Assembly: GCA_025267735.1 (NCBI GenBank) | Contig: CM046307.1 | Location: 37,811,231 to 37,875,230, forward strand | Reading direction: 5' to 3' | DNA from: Mactra quadrangularis | Taxonomy: Eukaryota > Mollusca > Bivalvia > Venerida > Mactridae | DNA: 64,000 nt | In this document: one piece after another, positions 1 through 14,469 of the stretch | Layout of the letters: every line of letters begins with the position of its first letter | Numbering within the stretch: position 1 is the first letter of the stretch | Translations under genes and position numbers: made by a program | Notes under the pieces: generated by a model | What the model was told of the DNA's origin: nothing | The model's input: the letters and a program-made list of their open reading frames with translations, nothing else | The model's database searches: none

Positions 1-1950
1 TAAAAGGAACACTGAAATCTAAAGTACATGTTGCTAATATCAGAAAAACCCTAAATCATAAATAAAAGGAACACTGAAATTTAAAGAACATGTTGCTAAT
101 ATTAGAAAAACCCTAAATCATAAATAAAATGAACACTGAAACCTAAAGTACATGTTGCTAATATAAGAAAAACCCTAAATCATAAATAAAAGGAACACTG
201 AAACCTAAAGTACATGTTGCTAATATAAGAAAAACCCTAAATCATAAATAAAAGAAACACTGAAATCTAAAGTACATGTTGCTAATATAAGAAAAACCCT
301 AAATCATAAATAAAAGGAACACTGAAACCTAAAGTACATGTTGCTAATATAAGAAAAACCCTAAATCATAAATAAAAGGAACACTGAAACCTAAAGTACA
401 TGTTGCTAATATAAGAAAAACCCTAAATCATAAATAAAAGGAACACTGAAATCTAAAGTACATGTTGCTAATACAAAAAAACCTAAATCATAAATAAAAG
501 GAACACTGAAATCTAAAGTACATGTTGCTAATATAAGAAAAACCCTAAATCATAAATAAAATGAACACTGAAATTTAAAGTACATGTTGCTAATATAAGA
601 AAAACCCTAAATCATAAATAAAAGGAACACTGAAATCTAAAGTACATGTTGCTAATATAAGAAAACCCCTTAATCATAAATAAAAGGAACACTGAAATTT
701 AAAGAACATGTTGCTAATATAAGAAAAACCCTAAATCATAAATAAAAGGAACACTGAAATCTAAAGTACATGTTGCTAATATAAGAAAAACCCTAAATCA
801 TAAATAAAAGGAACACTGAAACCTAAAGTACATGTTGCTAATATAAGAAAAAACCTAAATCATAAATAAAAGGAACACTGAAATCTAAAGTACATGTTGC
901 TAATACAAAAAAACCTAAATCATAAATAAAAGGAACACTGAAATCTAAAGTACATGTTGCTAATATAAGAAAAACCCTAAATCATAAATAAAAGGAACAC
1001 TGAAATTTAAAGTACATGTTGCTAATTTAAGAAAAACCCTAAATCATAAATAAAAGGAACACAGAAATTTAAAGAACATGTTGCTAATATTAGAAAAACC
1101 CTAAATCATAAATAAAAGGAACACTGAAACCTAAAGTACATGTTGCTAATATAAGAAAACCCCTTAATCATAAATAAAAGGAACACTGAAATTTAAAGAA
1201 CATGTTGCTAATATAAGAAAAACCCTAAATCATAAATAAAAGGAACACTGAAATCTAAAGTACATGTTGCTAATATAAGAAAAACCCTAAATCATAAATA
1301 AAAGGAACACTGAAACCTAAAGTACATGTTGCCAATATAAAAAAACCTAAATCATAAATAAAAGGAACACTGAAATCTAAAGTACATGTTGCTATTATAA
1401 GAAAAACCCTAAATCATAAATAAAAGAGACACTGAAATTTAAAGAACATGTTGCTAATATTAGAAAAACCCTAAATCATAAATAAAAGGAACACTGAAAC
1501 CTAAAGTACATGTTGCTAATATAAGAAAAACCCTAAATCATAAATAAAAGGAACACTGAAATTTAAAGAACATGTTGCTAATATAAGAAAAACCCTAAAT
1601 CATAAATAAAAGGAACACTGAAACCTAAAGTACATGTTGCTAATGTAAGAAGCACCCTAAATCATAAATAAAAAGAACACTGAAACCTAAAGTACATGTT
1701 GCTAATGTAAGAAACACCCTAAATCATAAATAAAAGGAACACTGAAATTAAAAGTACACGTTGCTAATATAAGAAAAACCCTAAATCATAAATAAAATGA
1801 ACACTGAAACCTAAAGTACATGTTGCTAATATAAGAAAAACCCTAAATCATAAATAAAAGGAACACTGAAATCTAATATAAGAAAATAACTAAATCATAA
1901 ATTAAAGGAACACTGAAATCTAAAGTTCATGTAGTTAGTAAAAGGAACAC
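1..1950. repeat. 62-bp satellite array
   Basis: About 31 head-to-tail copies of a 62-bp unit beginning taaaaggaacactgaaatct and carrying the core gtacatgttgctaatataag. The array starts at the window edge, so its true length is unknown. Copies differ by a few substitutions (for example aaatct, aaacct or aaattt after cactg), and the last units near 1860-1950 are shortened and degenerate. No open frame runs through it. It is seen directly by reading the period. Confidence 0.97.
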
Positions 1951-2540
1951 TGAAATCTAAAGTACAAGAGTTTTTTTTCAAAATAGAATACAATATAATA
2001 GTTATGTATAAGGTCAGAAATGACCCATGAACCTCGTATCAATACAATGTTTAATGTATAGTTCAATGGTAGAATCATAAATAATAACATATTGTAAACA
2101 TGCATTAACATTTATCATCATATAGAGCTCATAGTATGGAAATCACTGGTTTAAACATAAATATTAGGATAATGTTTACATAATTAGATAGTTATTACAT
2201 GTTTTGCAATTTATCAAAATACATAGTTCAAAATTTAATATTCACTTAACTATCAAAGCAATATGTACATTGTATATGATTAATTACTTGTTTAAAATGA
2301 CAGGTACATATTTAATAAAATTACTATTTCCAGATAATATATATGCTTACAACATTACAATGCATTTAATTATTTGAGAAAAAAGTATATTGTATTACAG
2401 ATAACTAATGTTTCACATAATCAGATCTTAGTAAAAAGGCATGATATACATACATAGCTAAATTTCTAATATCATTAACACTTTCACTTTCAAATAATTG
2501 AAGTGTTTTGAATAAACTTGGATTTAGTTAGTAAAGTTGG
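1951..2540. other. AT-rich spacer, no gene seen
   Basis: AT-rich unique-looking sequence between two blocks of the same repeat family. No open frame, RNA fold or transposon end was recognised. Confidence 0.6.
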
Positions 2541-3430
2541 ATGTAGTTAGTAAAAGGCACACTGAAATCTAAAGTACTTGTTGCTAATATAAGAAAAAAA
2601 CTAAATCATAAATAAATATCAATGCTGTTAGTAAAAGGCTCACTGAAATCTAAAGTACTTGTTGCTAATATAAGAAAAAAACTAAATCATAAATAAATAT
2701 CAATGCTGTTAGTAAAAGGCACACTGAAATCTAAAGTACTTGTTGCTAATATAAGAAAAAAACTAAATCATAAATAAATATCAATGCTGTTAGTAAAAGG
2801 CTCACTGAAATCTAAAGTACTTGTTGCTAATATAAGAAAAAACTAAATCACACATAATTATCAATGTTGTTAGTAAAAGGCACACGGAAATCTAAAGTAC
2901 TTGTTGCTAATAAAAGAAAAAACTAAATCATGAATAAATATCAATGTTAGTAAAAAGAACACCGAATTTGCTAATATAAGAAAAAACCTTATCATAAATA
3001 AAAGGAGCACTGAAATCCAAAGTACATGTTTCTTATATAAAAAACTAAATCATAAATAAATATTCATGTTGTTAGTTAAAGGAATACTGAAATATTAAAA
3101 TAAATGTTTCTTATATAAGAAAAAAACCTTAATAATGAATGTCCGGTATGTATATGTTGTTAGTAAAACAAACACCAAATTTGCTAATATAAGATAAAAA
3201 ACCTTATCATAAGTAAAAGAAGCACTGAAATCTAAAGTACATATTTCTTATATAAAAAAATTAAATCACAAAAAAATATTCATGTTGTTAGTAAAACGAA
3301 TACTATAATCTTAAGTTCATATTGCTAATATAAAAAATACCCCTAAATCATAAGTAAAAGGAGCACTGAAACCTAAAGTATATGTTTCTTATATAAAAAA
3401 CTTAATCATAAATAAATGTTCATGTTGTAT
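2541..3430. repeat. diverged relatives of the 62-bp satellite, period about 81 bp
   Basis: Four to five units of about 81 bp combine the satellite core (cactgaaatctaaagtacttgttgctaatataag) with an added stretch containing aaatatcaatgctgttagta. The units decay from about 2950 to 3430. They look like an older, longer-period version of the array at 1-1950. Confidence 0.85.
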
Positions 3431-4255
3431 CAAAGGAAACTTATAATTAATGTTTAAGTTGTTTGTATAAATAATAATAAATAACATTAAAGTTATGAAT
3501 ATAAAACAATACGTCCCTATCATTAGATTGAAAACCCATAAAACATATATAAATGATCCATAAGACAGTGTAAGACTATGCAAGGCAGGATTGTCTTAAG
3601 TTCCTGAGATATGATTGCATATCAGCATACCCACAGATCATAAATATTCCTGAAAGAACCTTAAGTTATTAATAAATGTTTATGTTGTAAATATATATAA
3701 AAAATGTACACTCGTTATTAATATTCAAGATGTTAGTATAAAAACCCTTAATTTCATTATTAAATTTTCAAGTTGTAAAAAAAATGTAAATTCATAATTA
3801 ATGTTAGAGTTATTTAAATAGAAAACCTGAAATAATAACAAATGTTCTAGTTAGTTGTAAATATACATGTACAAAAAATCATAAAACAACATAAGGAAAA
3901 AATAAACAAATATCATATAAATATTTATTTAAATATACAAGAAACAATAATAAAAGAATATAATGTAATTTATTAAACAATATTACCTTGATGTCCCAAC
4001 ATAAAATCTGTGCCTTCTTATTCACGACCATAGTCCACCATCAACTAAAAATTGAAAATAAAATTGATGACTTGCATTTATATCTTGCTGACTAAGGGGT
4101 TTTCAACATACTGTATACATGTATATATACACACACTGACTTATATGTAAGGACAATATTAAGAGTAAACTGTCACCTTGACCTTGATCCAGTAACCCAA
4201 TTTCAACAAGATTCTTTTAGAAGAATTAGCAAACATTAAATCATATTTTTTCAAG
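3431..4255. other. AT-rich sequence, no gene seen
   Basis: Low-complexity AT-rich DNA with no supportable coding frame or RNA gene. The short open frames here have no recognisable domains. Confidence 0.5.
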
Positions 4256-4500
4256 CAGGGGCAGATCCAGGATTTTTTTCTGGAAAGGGGGGTGGGAACA
4301 TTTTCTAGGGGGAACATTATACACATTTAGCAGAATAATGCAACATATTAATACTAAAAACTACATAACCACTAAATCTATGTTAAGCACTGAGAAAAAT
4401 TGCTTAATGCTTCTTAAAAATGACTTACTGTCAATAAATACACTAATGGAAAGGTACATTTTGGAAATTCAAGGGGGGGGGTCCAGACCCCCCCCCAATA
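4256..4500 (+). mobile_element. non-autonomous repeat, copy 1 (ggggcagatccaggattttt family)
   Basis: Begins with ggggcagatccaggattttt and ends in a G-run/C-run block. Its interior (ttatacacatttagcagaat through ggaaaggtacattttggaaa) closely matches 24733-24880, so this is a dispersed family. No coding capacity is visible. This copy has lost the right-hand GGATCCGCCC end that copy 2 keeps. Confidence 0.75.
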
Positions 4501-4769
4501 TGAATTGATTAAACAGTTCACATTCAAAGGAAACAGATTATAAATAAACCATACTTACCATGATCCACCATTGCTTTATCTTGTACATTCCCTCACACAG
4601 ACTGTTATATAAAGACTGAAATTATATAATAACAAAAGGTGATATTAAACAATATGAAGAACAAAATCAAAATTATTAAAATAATGGAATACTGTAAATA
4701 AAAATCTGAATATAATGTATCTTGCAACATAAAAAAACAAGTAAATCTGTGAGCTAATGCTCACTAGTG

Positions 4770-5009
4770 ATACCCCCGCCAAAATCTAAAAATATGTGAC
4801 AAACAGGAAGTAGATGAGCAAGGAGCATGAAATCGCTTTACACCACATGGGACTATGGGATGAAGCAATATGCAAAGTATTAGGCTGCTGCATGTTATAG
4901 TTGCTGAGAAAACTGCGACAGAAATTTTGTAACGGACGGACGGACGGACGCACACACGCACGGACAAGGGTAAAACAGTATACCCCCCTCTTCTTCGAAG
5001 CGGGGGTAT
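4770..5009. mobile_element. 240-bp MITE-like element with ATACCCCCGC ends
   Basis: Perfect 10-bp terminal inverted repeats are visible: ATACCCCCGC at 4770-4779 and GCGGGGGTAT at 5000-5009. The interior carries a CGGA tetranucleotide run near 4935-4955 and has no plausible protein. Size and ends fit a miniature inverted-repeat transposable element. The superfamily is not assigned because no clear target duplication could be fixed. Confidence 0.7.
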
Positions 5010-8000
5010 AATAAATAAAGCAAGTCTTCACTACCAAACCCTGAACCCTGAGAGAGGCATGAGATCAACAAAGCATGCTTTCCCCTTCAATACCTTAGGT
5101 TAGGTTTGTGGACCGGTGCAAGGCCCTTCCAGTGGTGCTGATATCACATGGGCTGAGAACGTGCCAATGCCTGACCGGAAATATCCTGGAGGGTTTTTGC
5201 CATACATAATATTCGAGGACCCTGCAAACTGGACTAAGTTATTATAGATCCCAGGGTTGTCAGTGAAATCTACGTTTATCCTGTCCCAATGAGGAGAGAG
5301 TTATCCAAGGGGAAGAAAGGGAGCATACATGAGAGGTGGGTGTTTATGAGAGGAAGAGGTTCAAAATGATGCATTTCTGAGTTCTCTGAGAAAGTTGATG
5401 GCACTTCCATGATTTCAAACTATCAGTAATTTGTAATGTTGAACACAGTGATGAATATATCATATTCATCAACATTTATCATCATCCTCATTTTCAGTAA
5501 TCACCTCATTCATCATGAAGCATAATGGCGATAAAATCTAATACTTTTTCCAACAGATTATTGCTGAATGTCTTGAGAGCCATGAACTGAGATCACTCAT
5601 AAAAAACCTATTTGTTGTTGAAATGCAGAGTTTCACACAAATTATTGTACCGACGTGAAATATAGTTTTGAACTACATGTACAGGTTTACAAGGTCTGAG
5701 GGTCTGTTAATTCCCAGTAACTATATGTATATGTAAATAATATCTTGTAAAATTATTAACAATAATGTTACAAGTTGTAACTTTGTATAAAAGTATCCTG
5801 TGTTTATGAAAAAATATTAAGTTCTATTCCATTCTATTCTGTTCAGCTCTGTTACCTTAAATGACCCCCAAAATAGACATACAGTTCAATGTGAAGAAAA
5901 TTAATATTGATTAAATATTATTATCCATACCATAGACAATTTAAAATGACATCATAGCTCATTTCATCATGTAAATGGTCTCATTCAATGATCTTGATAG
6001 ATTAAAAATCTAGAAAATCAATTGATTTATACAATAACAAACTGCATGTTTTATAATCCATTTGAAAGTTAATTCTGCGCTCAAGTATTGTTCGTTTTTT
6101 CTCAACTGTCAAAACATGAATAATTTCACGGTGACTTCGTGCTATTTGTCTAACACTTGTGATACTGAGATAGTGTGTAATCATTCACCGTGAAAATATT
6201 CAAACTTTAACAGTTTAGAAAAAACGGACTATACATTGTATCTATAATAAGTGCATTGTCATAAGATAAGGGTTGAAGTCATAATAATTATTATATCAAT
6301 TCATTACTCTTTAAATTTACCAGCTCATTTTATTAAAATCTCATTTTAAAAGGCTTCATCGATTTCAAACGTTTTACAGGTACTTTTTATGATAAAACAT
6401 TAGTTTCTATCATTTGAGTAACAGCTAACTTTCTCATAGATTAAAATAAGATAAGATTTTAGTCAGCAATCAACGACACAGCAATATAATAGAGTAACTT
6501 AAGGCGAGATGGATCTCAAACTTTGTTCCTTAAGATTTCCAGTTAACATAATCAGTTAAGTCAGACTTCATTGAGTAGGCCTCAAAAGGATGTTTTACTA
6601 TTTATTATTTATTTATTTATTACTATTTTTAGCTTGCAACAGAAAAGGCTAATCTTTACCAAGTTGCTTATAGTCTGTCATTTTAATAGCTAATAGGTCA
6701 ATATTAAATAATATCAAATATTAAATATTTATAAGAATATCTTATTTATCAAAATAAAATAAATTAAATGAATTCACTGAAGTAATTAATAATGAAACCT
6801 GCAGTTCTTACAAACTTGTATTATAAACCTATATTACTCAGACATTGTCTCTGTTTAGTTTATTGTTCATCATTGAATCTAATAACTGTTACAAAATATC
6901 CATTCTGACATGTTGGGCTGACTAATGATTTGCCAGGGCGGCTCAAGCCGGCGTACACTTATTCCTAGACGGGTACGGGGAAATCACTTTATTTGTTTCT
7001 AATACGGAAGATGTTTGAGTGGCGAGCCAGTGACAAATATGGATAAAAATGGCAACATGTGAAACCATAAGTAAGAAAACTTACTAATTTTAAGGGTTAA
7101 ATACTAATTGATGTTGCGTGTAACTCTGGTTAAGCATCATTTGTGTAAGACTAATATTATAAACTTGTACACATTTTACTCTCCAGACATGAACTTTAAA
7201 GTATTGACTATTGATTTATTTTCATTCGCTGCTGGAAATGCAACCATCTGCAACAGTAATTCTTTGTTATCATCATCATCACTCATCATTACTTTGCTAA
7301 TTATTTTTGACACATTCACAACCGTAGCTATTGACACCCATTTTAGTTAACCGCAACGCTTGATTAACAAGTCACACTGGGTGAGCCGATTAGTGATCGG
7401 TTAACGCCAGTTGGTATGCCTCTCTAGCAAATAAAGTCGGCCCGTTGTATTTCACATCACTTTTTAAGATCTATAAGTTAGTTGTGTTAACCATTCAAGT
7501 TTTAACTCTTTTACAATGCTACAATTCATTATTCACAATATAGGGTCATTAAAATTCATAGGCCACCTGGTTTCTCAAAAACTATTAATTTAATTCAGAC
7601 ACTTTAATTTACTAGAGTTAATGTAAAAGTACATGGACTTATTAAAACAATGAAATTAAAGTAGAACAAATATATGTTCAGCTGACCAATACTGTAGAGA
7701 AAACATTTGAAAAGATTGATTTACAACTAACCACAGAAGGCCCTGCAGGCATGCTGCGGCTTTCTTATATAGTGCTTGTACCCATGTCCCGCGAATTCAA
7801 GCGTACATGTTCAACCTAACTAAAATTGGAAATATCTTGAACATGATTCTGTAACAACTGGTTCAAGTGACCAATAACTTAGGTAAATATTTGAAGTTCG
7901 CCGGGAGATAATAAAATGAATGAACCTATTATATTACAATTTTCAACAAAAGCAAAGAATTCAATTCTCGATGTTTCTTACTAAAATGTGCATAATATTT

Positions 8001-8743
8001 AGCACAAACATTTAAGCACAAAAATTTAAACACAAAAATGAATATAACCTAATACAAAATAAAACAGTTTAAGAAAACAAATAAGTTATACCTGAAACTT
8101 ATCCAAAATGCAAACTACTAAATACAGTATCAATAAAATAAAAGCTCTGTACAAAAATATTCTTACAAGTCACATTTATCAAAGCCATACTTATGTTCAT
8201 GAAACCTCTATCTACAGTACAAATCAAAGTAACCATATGTTTCGGGTAAGTTTTATCATATAGAATCTTAATCACATGAGAATGATGAATGGTGGTCAGC
8301 TTACCTAACCAGCATTTCTTGTCTTACCCTCCCATATAGAGCCTAAAACTTTTCAATTTATATTATTGTCAATGAAATCAACCTTAAGGTTCAATTTCAT
8401 AGAAGAAATGACCTGCAGTGGAACATGAAGTAGTGGTATTTATTCATTACTATTCAGTTGATGTGCCAAAACCTTAATTTCTATGCAAACAAGTTAAGCC
8501 ACTGGAGCTACATGTAAAAAACCCATCAAAATGGTCATCACTTGTAAACTCTGAAATACAGTTACAATGTACTGTATGTCATACTTATATTTATATATAT
8601 GAGATATAGTGAATTATCAGAATTCCATATGAATTTATAATTTCTACACTATATGTATGTAATTCACACCTGAACAACACTCAATACTATGACCAGCCAT
8701 GTTTTTTTTTTTTTTTTTAACAAACACATTTTCAAATAATTGT
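5010..8743. other. intergenic, no gene recognised
   Basis: Mostly AT-rich DNA. Two patches are relatively GC-rich (about 5040-5340 and 6910-7030) but show no coding signature, splice-bounded exon or RNA fold that could be supported. A poly-T run lies at 8702-8718. Confidence 0.5.
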
Positions 8744-9134
8744 ATGGTCAATCAGTGTCGACATCTTCCGATCTAGCTATCCCCCCAGAATTACCTGGGT
8801 CCTTCACTAAATTACTCGGACTTGTTATTAGTTTTTAAATACATTGTCAATCAGTGTCGACATCTTCCGATCTAGCTATCCCTCCAGAATGAACTGGGTC
8901 CTTCACTAGATTACTCGGGACTTGTTTTAGATTTTGAATCCATTGTCAATTAGTGTCGACATCTTCCGATCTAGCTATCCCCCCAGAATGAACTGGGTCC
9001 TTCACTAGATTACTCGGACTTGTTAATGGATTTTGAATCCATTGTCAATTAGTGTCGACATCTTCCGATCTAGCTATCCCCCCAGAATGAACTAGGTCCT
9101 TCACTAGATTACTCGGACTTATTATTAGTTTTTG
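8744..9134. repeat. minisatellite, about 99-bp unit, four copies
   Basis: Four direct copies begin near 8747, 8846, 8944 and 9044. Each contains gtgtcgacatcttccgatct and a later tccttcacta..attactcgg segment. They are nearly identical, so expansion is recent. No open frame crosses the copies. Confidence 0.93.
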
Positions 9135-9360
9135 AATCCATCTTTTTTTTTCTTATATTTGCTTGGACTCATTTTTTATTTACTTTTTATTTTTGAATCC
9201 ATCTTTTTTTTTCTTATATTCGCCTGGATTCATTTTTTATTTAATTTTTATTTTTGAATCCATCTTTTTTTTTCTTATATTCGCTTGGATTCAATTTTTA
9301 TACATTTTTTTTATTTGAATCCTTCTTTTTTTTTCTTCTTATATTTGCTTGGATCCTTTT
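9135..9360. repeat. T-rich minisatellite, about 61-bp unit, four copies
   Basis: Four copies of a unit starting gaatccatcttttttttt and containing ttatattcgcttggattca directly follow the 99-bp array. Both arrays use the word gaatccat at unit junctions, which hints at a shared origin. Confidence 0.9.
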
Positions 9361-12149
9361 ATCTACTTTTCATAGCCATGGAACATATTGTGGCAAGCAT
9401 TGTTAGTGTTAATTACACATATATTGTAAAAATTAAAGTGACTTTGGAAGACTGTATTTTATATTGCTTATATGTTACACCAAAGATATAAAAAAGTAAA
9501 AATTATAATGCACAATGACTATGTTGCTTTATACATGAAAGTGTAGGTATGGCAATCACTTGTTTCCATAATTTCCACTGCATATTAGAGCTCAATTCCT
9601 TGTTTTTCAGCCCTGCGATTTCTAAGAAAATCTTATTCTCTAATCATTATACACAATTCCATGAAAGAGAGCACTAGATGTTGTGATTAAAATTTTATGC
9701 AATATATTACTCATCCAAACACAGCCTACTTTTTATGTACTTTAAATAAAGGTGAAAAATTTGAACTGAGGTGATACAATGGCGTTGACATTAATAAGTG
9801 ACTTAAGATTGATATTACACTGAATAAAAAATAAAAATGATCATACAGGTCTTACTATACAGTGTTTACTGTATCAAAAATTACATTTTCTTTAATATAA
9901 ACATTGAATCAGAAAAAAATGAAGAAAACATGGTCATTCCTAAATCTGTTTTGATAGTAAATCATGATTTCCATGGGATTATACATAGACAGCACACTTT
10001 ACTTGTATCATTTTTCAAATGTTTTCTTAACAAGACTGGTTAGTTTATACAAAACTGTGATCTCTCTTCCTTTCAAGTATTAGAGAGGCTTTGAATAATC
10101 AAAATTTGAAAGAAATGCTGTAAATGTCATGTGTTGTACACTAAATTGCTGCTAAAATACTGTTTTCAGTAAGAAAAAATAGAAAAATAAACTAGTTAAT
10201 GGTTAAAAATGATAAACTTTTAAGACAAGACTAATGCCAAGGTAAAAATGTCCTGGCTTAGATCCATTCATTGTGCATTATTAATGTTTCTTGTAAAGTG
10301 TCTAATATAGTACTAGAAATACCTAGGAATCTTATATATATGTAACAAAATGTAAAAGAGGTAAAACTCAATGAGCAGTTGATCAATCAAAGCAACCATA
10401 GGGCTGTCAGACATGGGATTTTGGTAGAGTATATGGCTGTATACAACTCATGGAAACGATACAAGGGACCTTTACCTTACATAAACTATATAAGATGTAC
10501 GCGTACTTCTTATCATCAGCTTGTTAATGCGTAATGCAATCTAAATAAAACCCGATCTAAAATTTTACCGCTCGCATACTCGCTAATTTAAATCTGGCCT
10601 TTTCCAAATGAAGGTCACGTTCAGGTGACCTTTTCTCATCATAATTTTCATGACGAAATTGTTATGATACATAACTTGTTTACATCGACTATGTCACGCA
10701 TTTCGAAATGAGCCACCCAATCGCAGACTGGCTTGCAAACCTTGGTCTAAAAATAGAAATTACGAAATCAAAATGTGATTTATAGTGTTTTTCGTCTAGA
10801 TGAAAGCTAATCATTTATTGGTTGACACAAAGTTCATCTCGATGTGACCTTGCATTGACTAAGTAGAGATCCAGTACGACAACGCTCTACAGGATCTCTG
10901 TTTACGGAGATTGTGTGTAATGCGGACTATATTAATATCAGTGGTAATTATCCCTTTATTTGTGCGCGCACAACCGAATGTAATTGTCCCCGACAAATTT
11001 TGATGTGGATTTGCCACAGTCAACTTCTAAACATGGGAAAACCCCATGTAAAAACCGGCTCAATACATTTACTAACAATGCAACAACCAGTTACTACATG
11101 AGTTATGGGTGATATCTGTACATTACAAAGTTCAATATATTACAAAATTTGGTTTGAAAATAGTTCATTTTTAACATCATAGTGAATGTCTATGAACTAA
11201 TATAGCTAAAGTTTTGATTTTGACTGAAAGAAATCTATATGATATAATACTTATGGTCCTGATAGTACAATCCAATGAATCAACATAAACTATGCGGTAA
11301 CATTAAGTTATTAATACAAGTTGTAAGAACTGCTTTCCATTAAAACTGTTTTATGTCATAAAATATTTTAAATACAGTATCAGAGGAAAATAATTCAGTT
11401 TTCAGATATCTCTCAGGTATATTAAATGATACTCTCCAATTGTAGAGGAAACTGTGTCTCAGGATTATATTTCCTAAAAAGAACAGGAAATATGCTGTGG
11501 AATGAATTTTTTTATAATATTTTATAGTTATCATATATGCTTATATTATTGATTTTGTTTCTGATAAAAAAAACATGACTTCAGCCTCACTCCCTACTTT
11601 TATTTGAAGGGGTACCTAAAATATTTCGATGATAGGCTCTGATGAAAGAGAAAATGAGAACAGGAGACCTCCTACAAGACGGAAATACTTTTCTTAAAGA
11701 AAGTAAGGACCATCCTTACCAAAACCGACAGGATAATATTTCCTTAAAACACAGGACAGGACATGGATGTGAAGACAAAAACTGCATATTTTTACTTAAT
11801 AATTTGATATTTTTGTATTATAATTATGTTTCACTTTTTTATTTTAGATATATAGTTCATAGTGTGCTTGTAAGACATTTAGTGTACATAGTGTACAAGA
11901 GAAAGAAAAACAAGTCTCCCTGCACTAGCTACATTGTCCAGGTAACAATGCTTTAGAACGATCCCAACCAAAAACGTCAGGATCAAATTTCCAAAAAAGG
12001 AATAAAAGATAGAATGTGAAGATGTTGGCTAACTCTTTACAATAAAACTAAAAACAGAAATATAAAAACCAAACAAAACATGAATTTACAGGACCTTAGA
12101 CCATGACAGACGTTGGCTAACTACATTGTATTTACAATAAAAACTAAAA
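9361..12149. other. intergenic, no gene recognised
   Basis: AT-rich DNA with short open frames that lack domains, codon structure or splice context. A perfect 8-bp inverted repeat (AAGGTCAC..GTGACCTT) with a 6-nt spacer lies at about 10611-10632; it resembles paired nuclear-receptor half sites but may be chance. Confidence 0.45.
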
Positions 12150-12411
12150 ATAGGAAAAGGAATATGTACATATATACATATTTACATTCATACATAAATA
12201 CATATTTACATTCATACATATTTGCATAAATACATATTTACATTCATACATATTTACATAAATACATATTTACATATATACCAATATACATATTTACATA
12301 AATACATATTTACATTCATACATATTTACATAAATACATATTTACATTCATACATAAATACATATTTACATATATACTAATATACATATTTACATATTTA
12401 CATATTTACAT
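12150..12411. repeat. tacatatttacat low-complexity array
   Basis: Irregular reiteration of acatatttacattcatacat and similar words over about 260 bp. Confidence 0.9.
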
Positions 12412-14085
12412 TTAGCCAGAGGTTGGCTAAAAACTAAAAACTGAACGATAAAAACAGAAATATAAAAACCGAACAAACCATGAACTTACTGGACCTTAGA
12501 CCACGCCAGAGGTTGGCTACCTATATACAATAAAAACTAAAAGCAGAAAGATAAAAACAGAAAAATAAAAACCGAACAGACCAGGTTGGCTAACTATATA
12601 CAATAAAAACTAAAAGTAGAAAGATAAAAACAGAAAAATAAAAACCGAACAGACCAGGTTGGCTAACTATATACAATAAAAACTAAAGCAGAAAGATAAA
12701 AACAGAAAAATAAAAACCGAACAGACCAGGTTGGCTAACTATATACAATAAAAACTAAAAGCAGAAAGATAAAAACAGAAAAATAAAAACCGAACAGACC
12801 AGGTTGGCTAACTATATACAATAAAAACTAAAGCAGAAAGATAAAAACAGAAAAATAAAAACCGAACAGACCAGGTTGGCTACCTATATACAATAAAAAC
12901 TAAAGCAGAAAGATAAAAACAGAAAAATAAAAACCGAACAGACCAGGTTGGCTAACTATATACAATAAAAACTAAAAGCAGAAAGATAAAAACAGAAAAA
13001 TAAAAACCGAACAGACCAGGTTGGCTAACTATATACAATAAAAACTAAAGCAGAAAGATAAAAACAGAAAAATAAAACCCGAACAGACCAGGTTGGCTAA
13101 CTATATACAATAAAAACTAAAAGCAGAAAGATAAAAACAGAAAAATAAAAACCAAACAGACCAGGTTGGCTAACTATATACAATAAAAACTAAAACTAAA
13201 AGCAGAAAGATAAAAACAGAAAAAAAAAAACGCACAGACCAGGTTGGCTAACTATATACAATAAAAACTAAAGCAGAAAGATAAAAACAGAAAAATAAAA
13301 ACCGCACATACCAGGTTGGCTAACTATATACAATAAAAACTAAAGCAGAAAGATAAAAACAGAAATATAAAAACCGAACGAACCATGAACTTACGGGACC
13401 TTAGACCACGCCAGAGGTTGGCTAACTATATACAATAAAAACTAAAAGCAGAAAGATAAAAACAGAAATATAAAAACCGAACGAACCATGAACTTACGGG
13501 ACCTTAGACCACGCCAGAGGTTGGCTAACTATATACAATAAAAACTAAAAGCAGAAAGATAAAAACAGAAATATAAAAATCGAACGAACCATGAACTTAC
13601 GGGACCTTAGACCACGCCAGAGGTTGGCTAACTATATACAATAAAAACTAAAAGCAGAAAGATAAAAACAGAAATATAAAAACCGAACAAACCATGAACT
13701 TACGGGACCTTAGACCACGCCAGAGGTTGGCTAACTATATACAATAAAAACTAAAAGCAGAAAGATAAAAACAGAAAAATAAAAACCGAACAGACCAGGT
13801 TGGCTAACTATATACAATAAAAACTAAAGCAGAAAGATAAAAACAGAAATATAAAAACCGAACGAACCATGAACTTACGGGACCTTAGACCACGCCAGAG
13901 GTTGGCTAACTATATACAATAAAAACTAAAAGCAGAAAGATAAAAACAGAAAAATAAAAACCGAACAGACCAGGTTGGCTAACTATATACAATAAAAACT
14001 AAAAGCAGAAAGATAAAAACAGAAAAATAAAAACCGAACAGACCAGGTTGGCTAACTATATACAATAAAAGCTAGAATGGAAAAA
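12412..14085. repeat. mosaic minisatellite with about 72-bp and 104-bp units
   Basis: More than 20 direct units begin ggttggctaactatatacaa. Short units (about 72 bp) end in gaacagaccag. Long units (about 104 bp, for example 13415-13518) carry an extra segment containing catgaacttacgggacctta and ending cacgccaga. The two forms are intermingled and highly similar. Confidence 0.93.
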
Positions 14086-14469
14086 AAATAGAAAAAAACA
14101 TATATACATATTTACATATAAACATATATGCATATTTACATTTAGCCAGAGATTGGCTAACTATCTACAATAAAAACTAAAAAAAGAAAGATAAAAACCG
14201 AACAAACCATGAACTTACGGGACCTTAGATTATGCCAGAGGTTGGCAAACTATACAATAAAAATTAAAAACAGAAAAAGCAGAAAAAACATATGTACATA
14301 TATACATATTTACATATAAACATATACACATATTTACATTTATACATATATACATATTTACATATATACATATACACATATTTACATATATACATATATA
14401 CATATTTACATATATTCATATATACATATACACATATTTACATATATACATTTTTACATATATACATAT
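14086..14469. repeat. acatat-rich low-complexity array with one diverged 104-bp-type unit
   Basis: Runs of catatatacatatttacata flank a diverged copy of the gttggctaac unit at about 14145-14280. Confidence 0.85.

Noticed and set aside
11642..11956. 104-codon open frame
   Set aside because: No domain, compositional bias or splice context; the length is expected by chance in AT-rich DNA.
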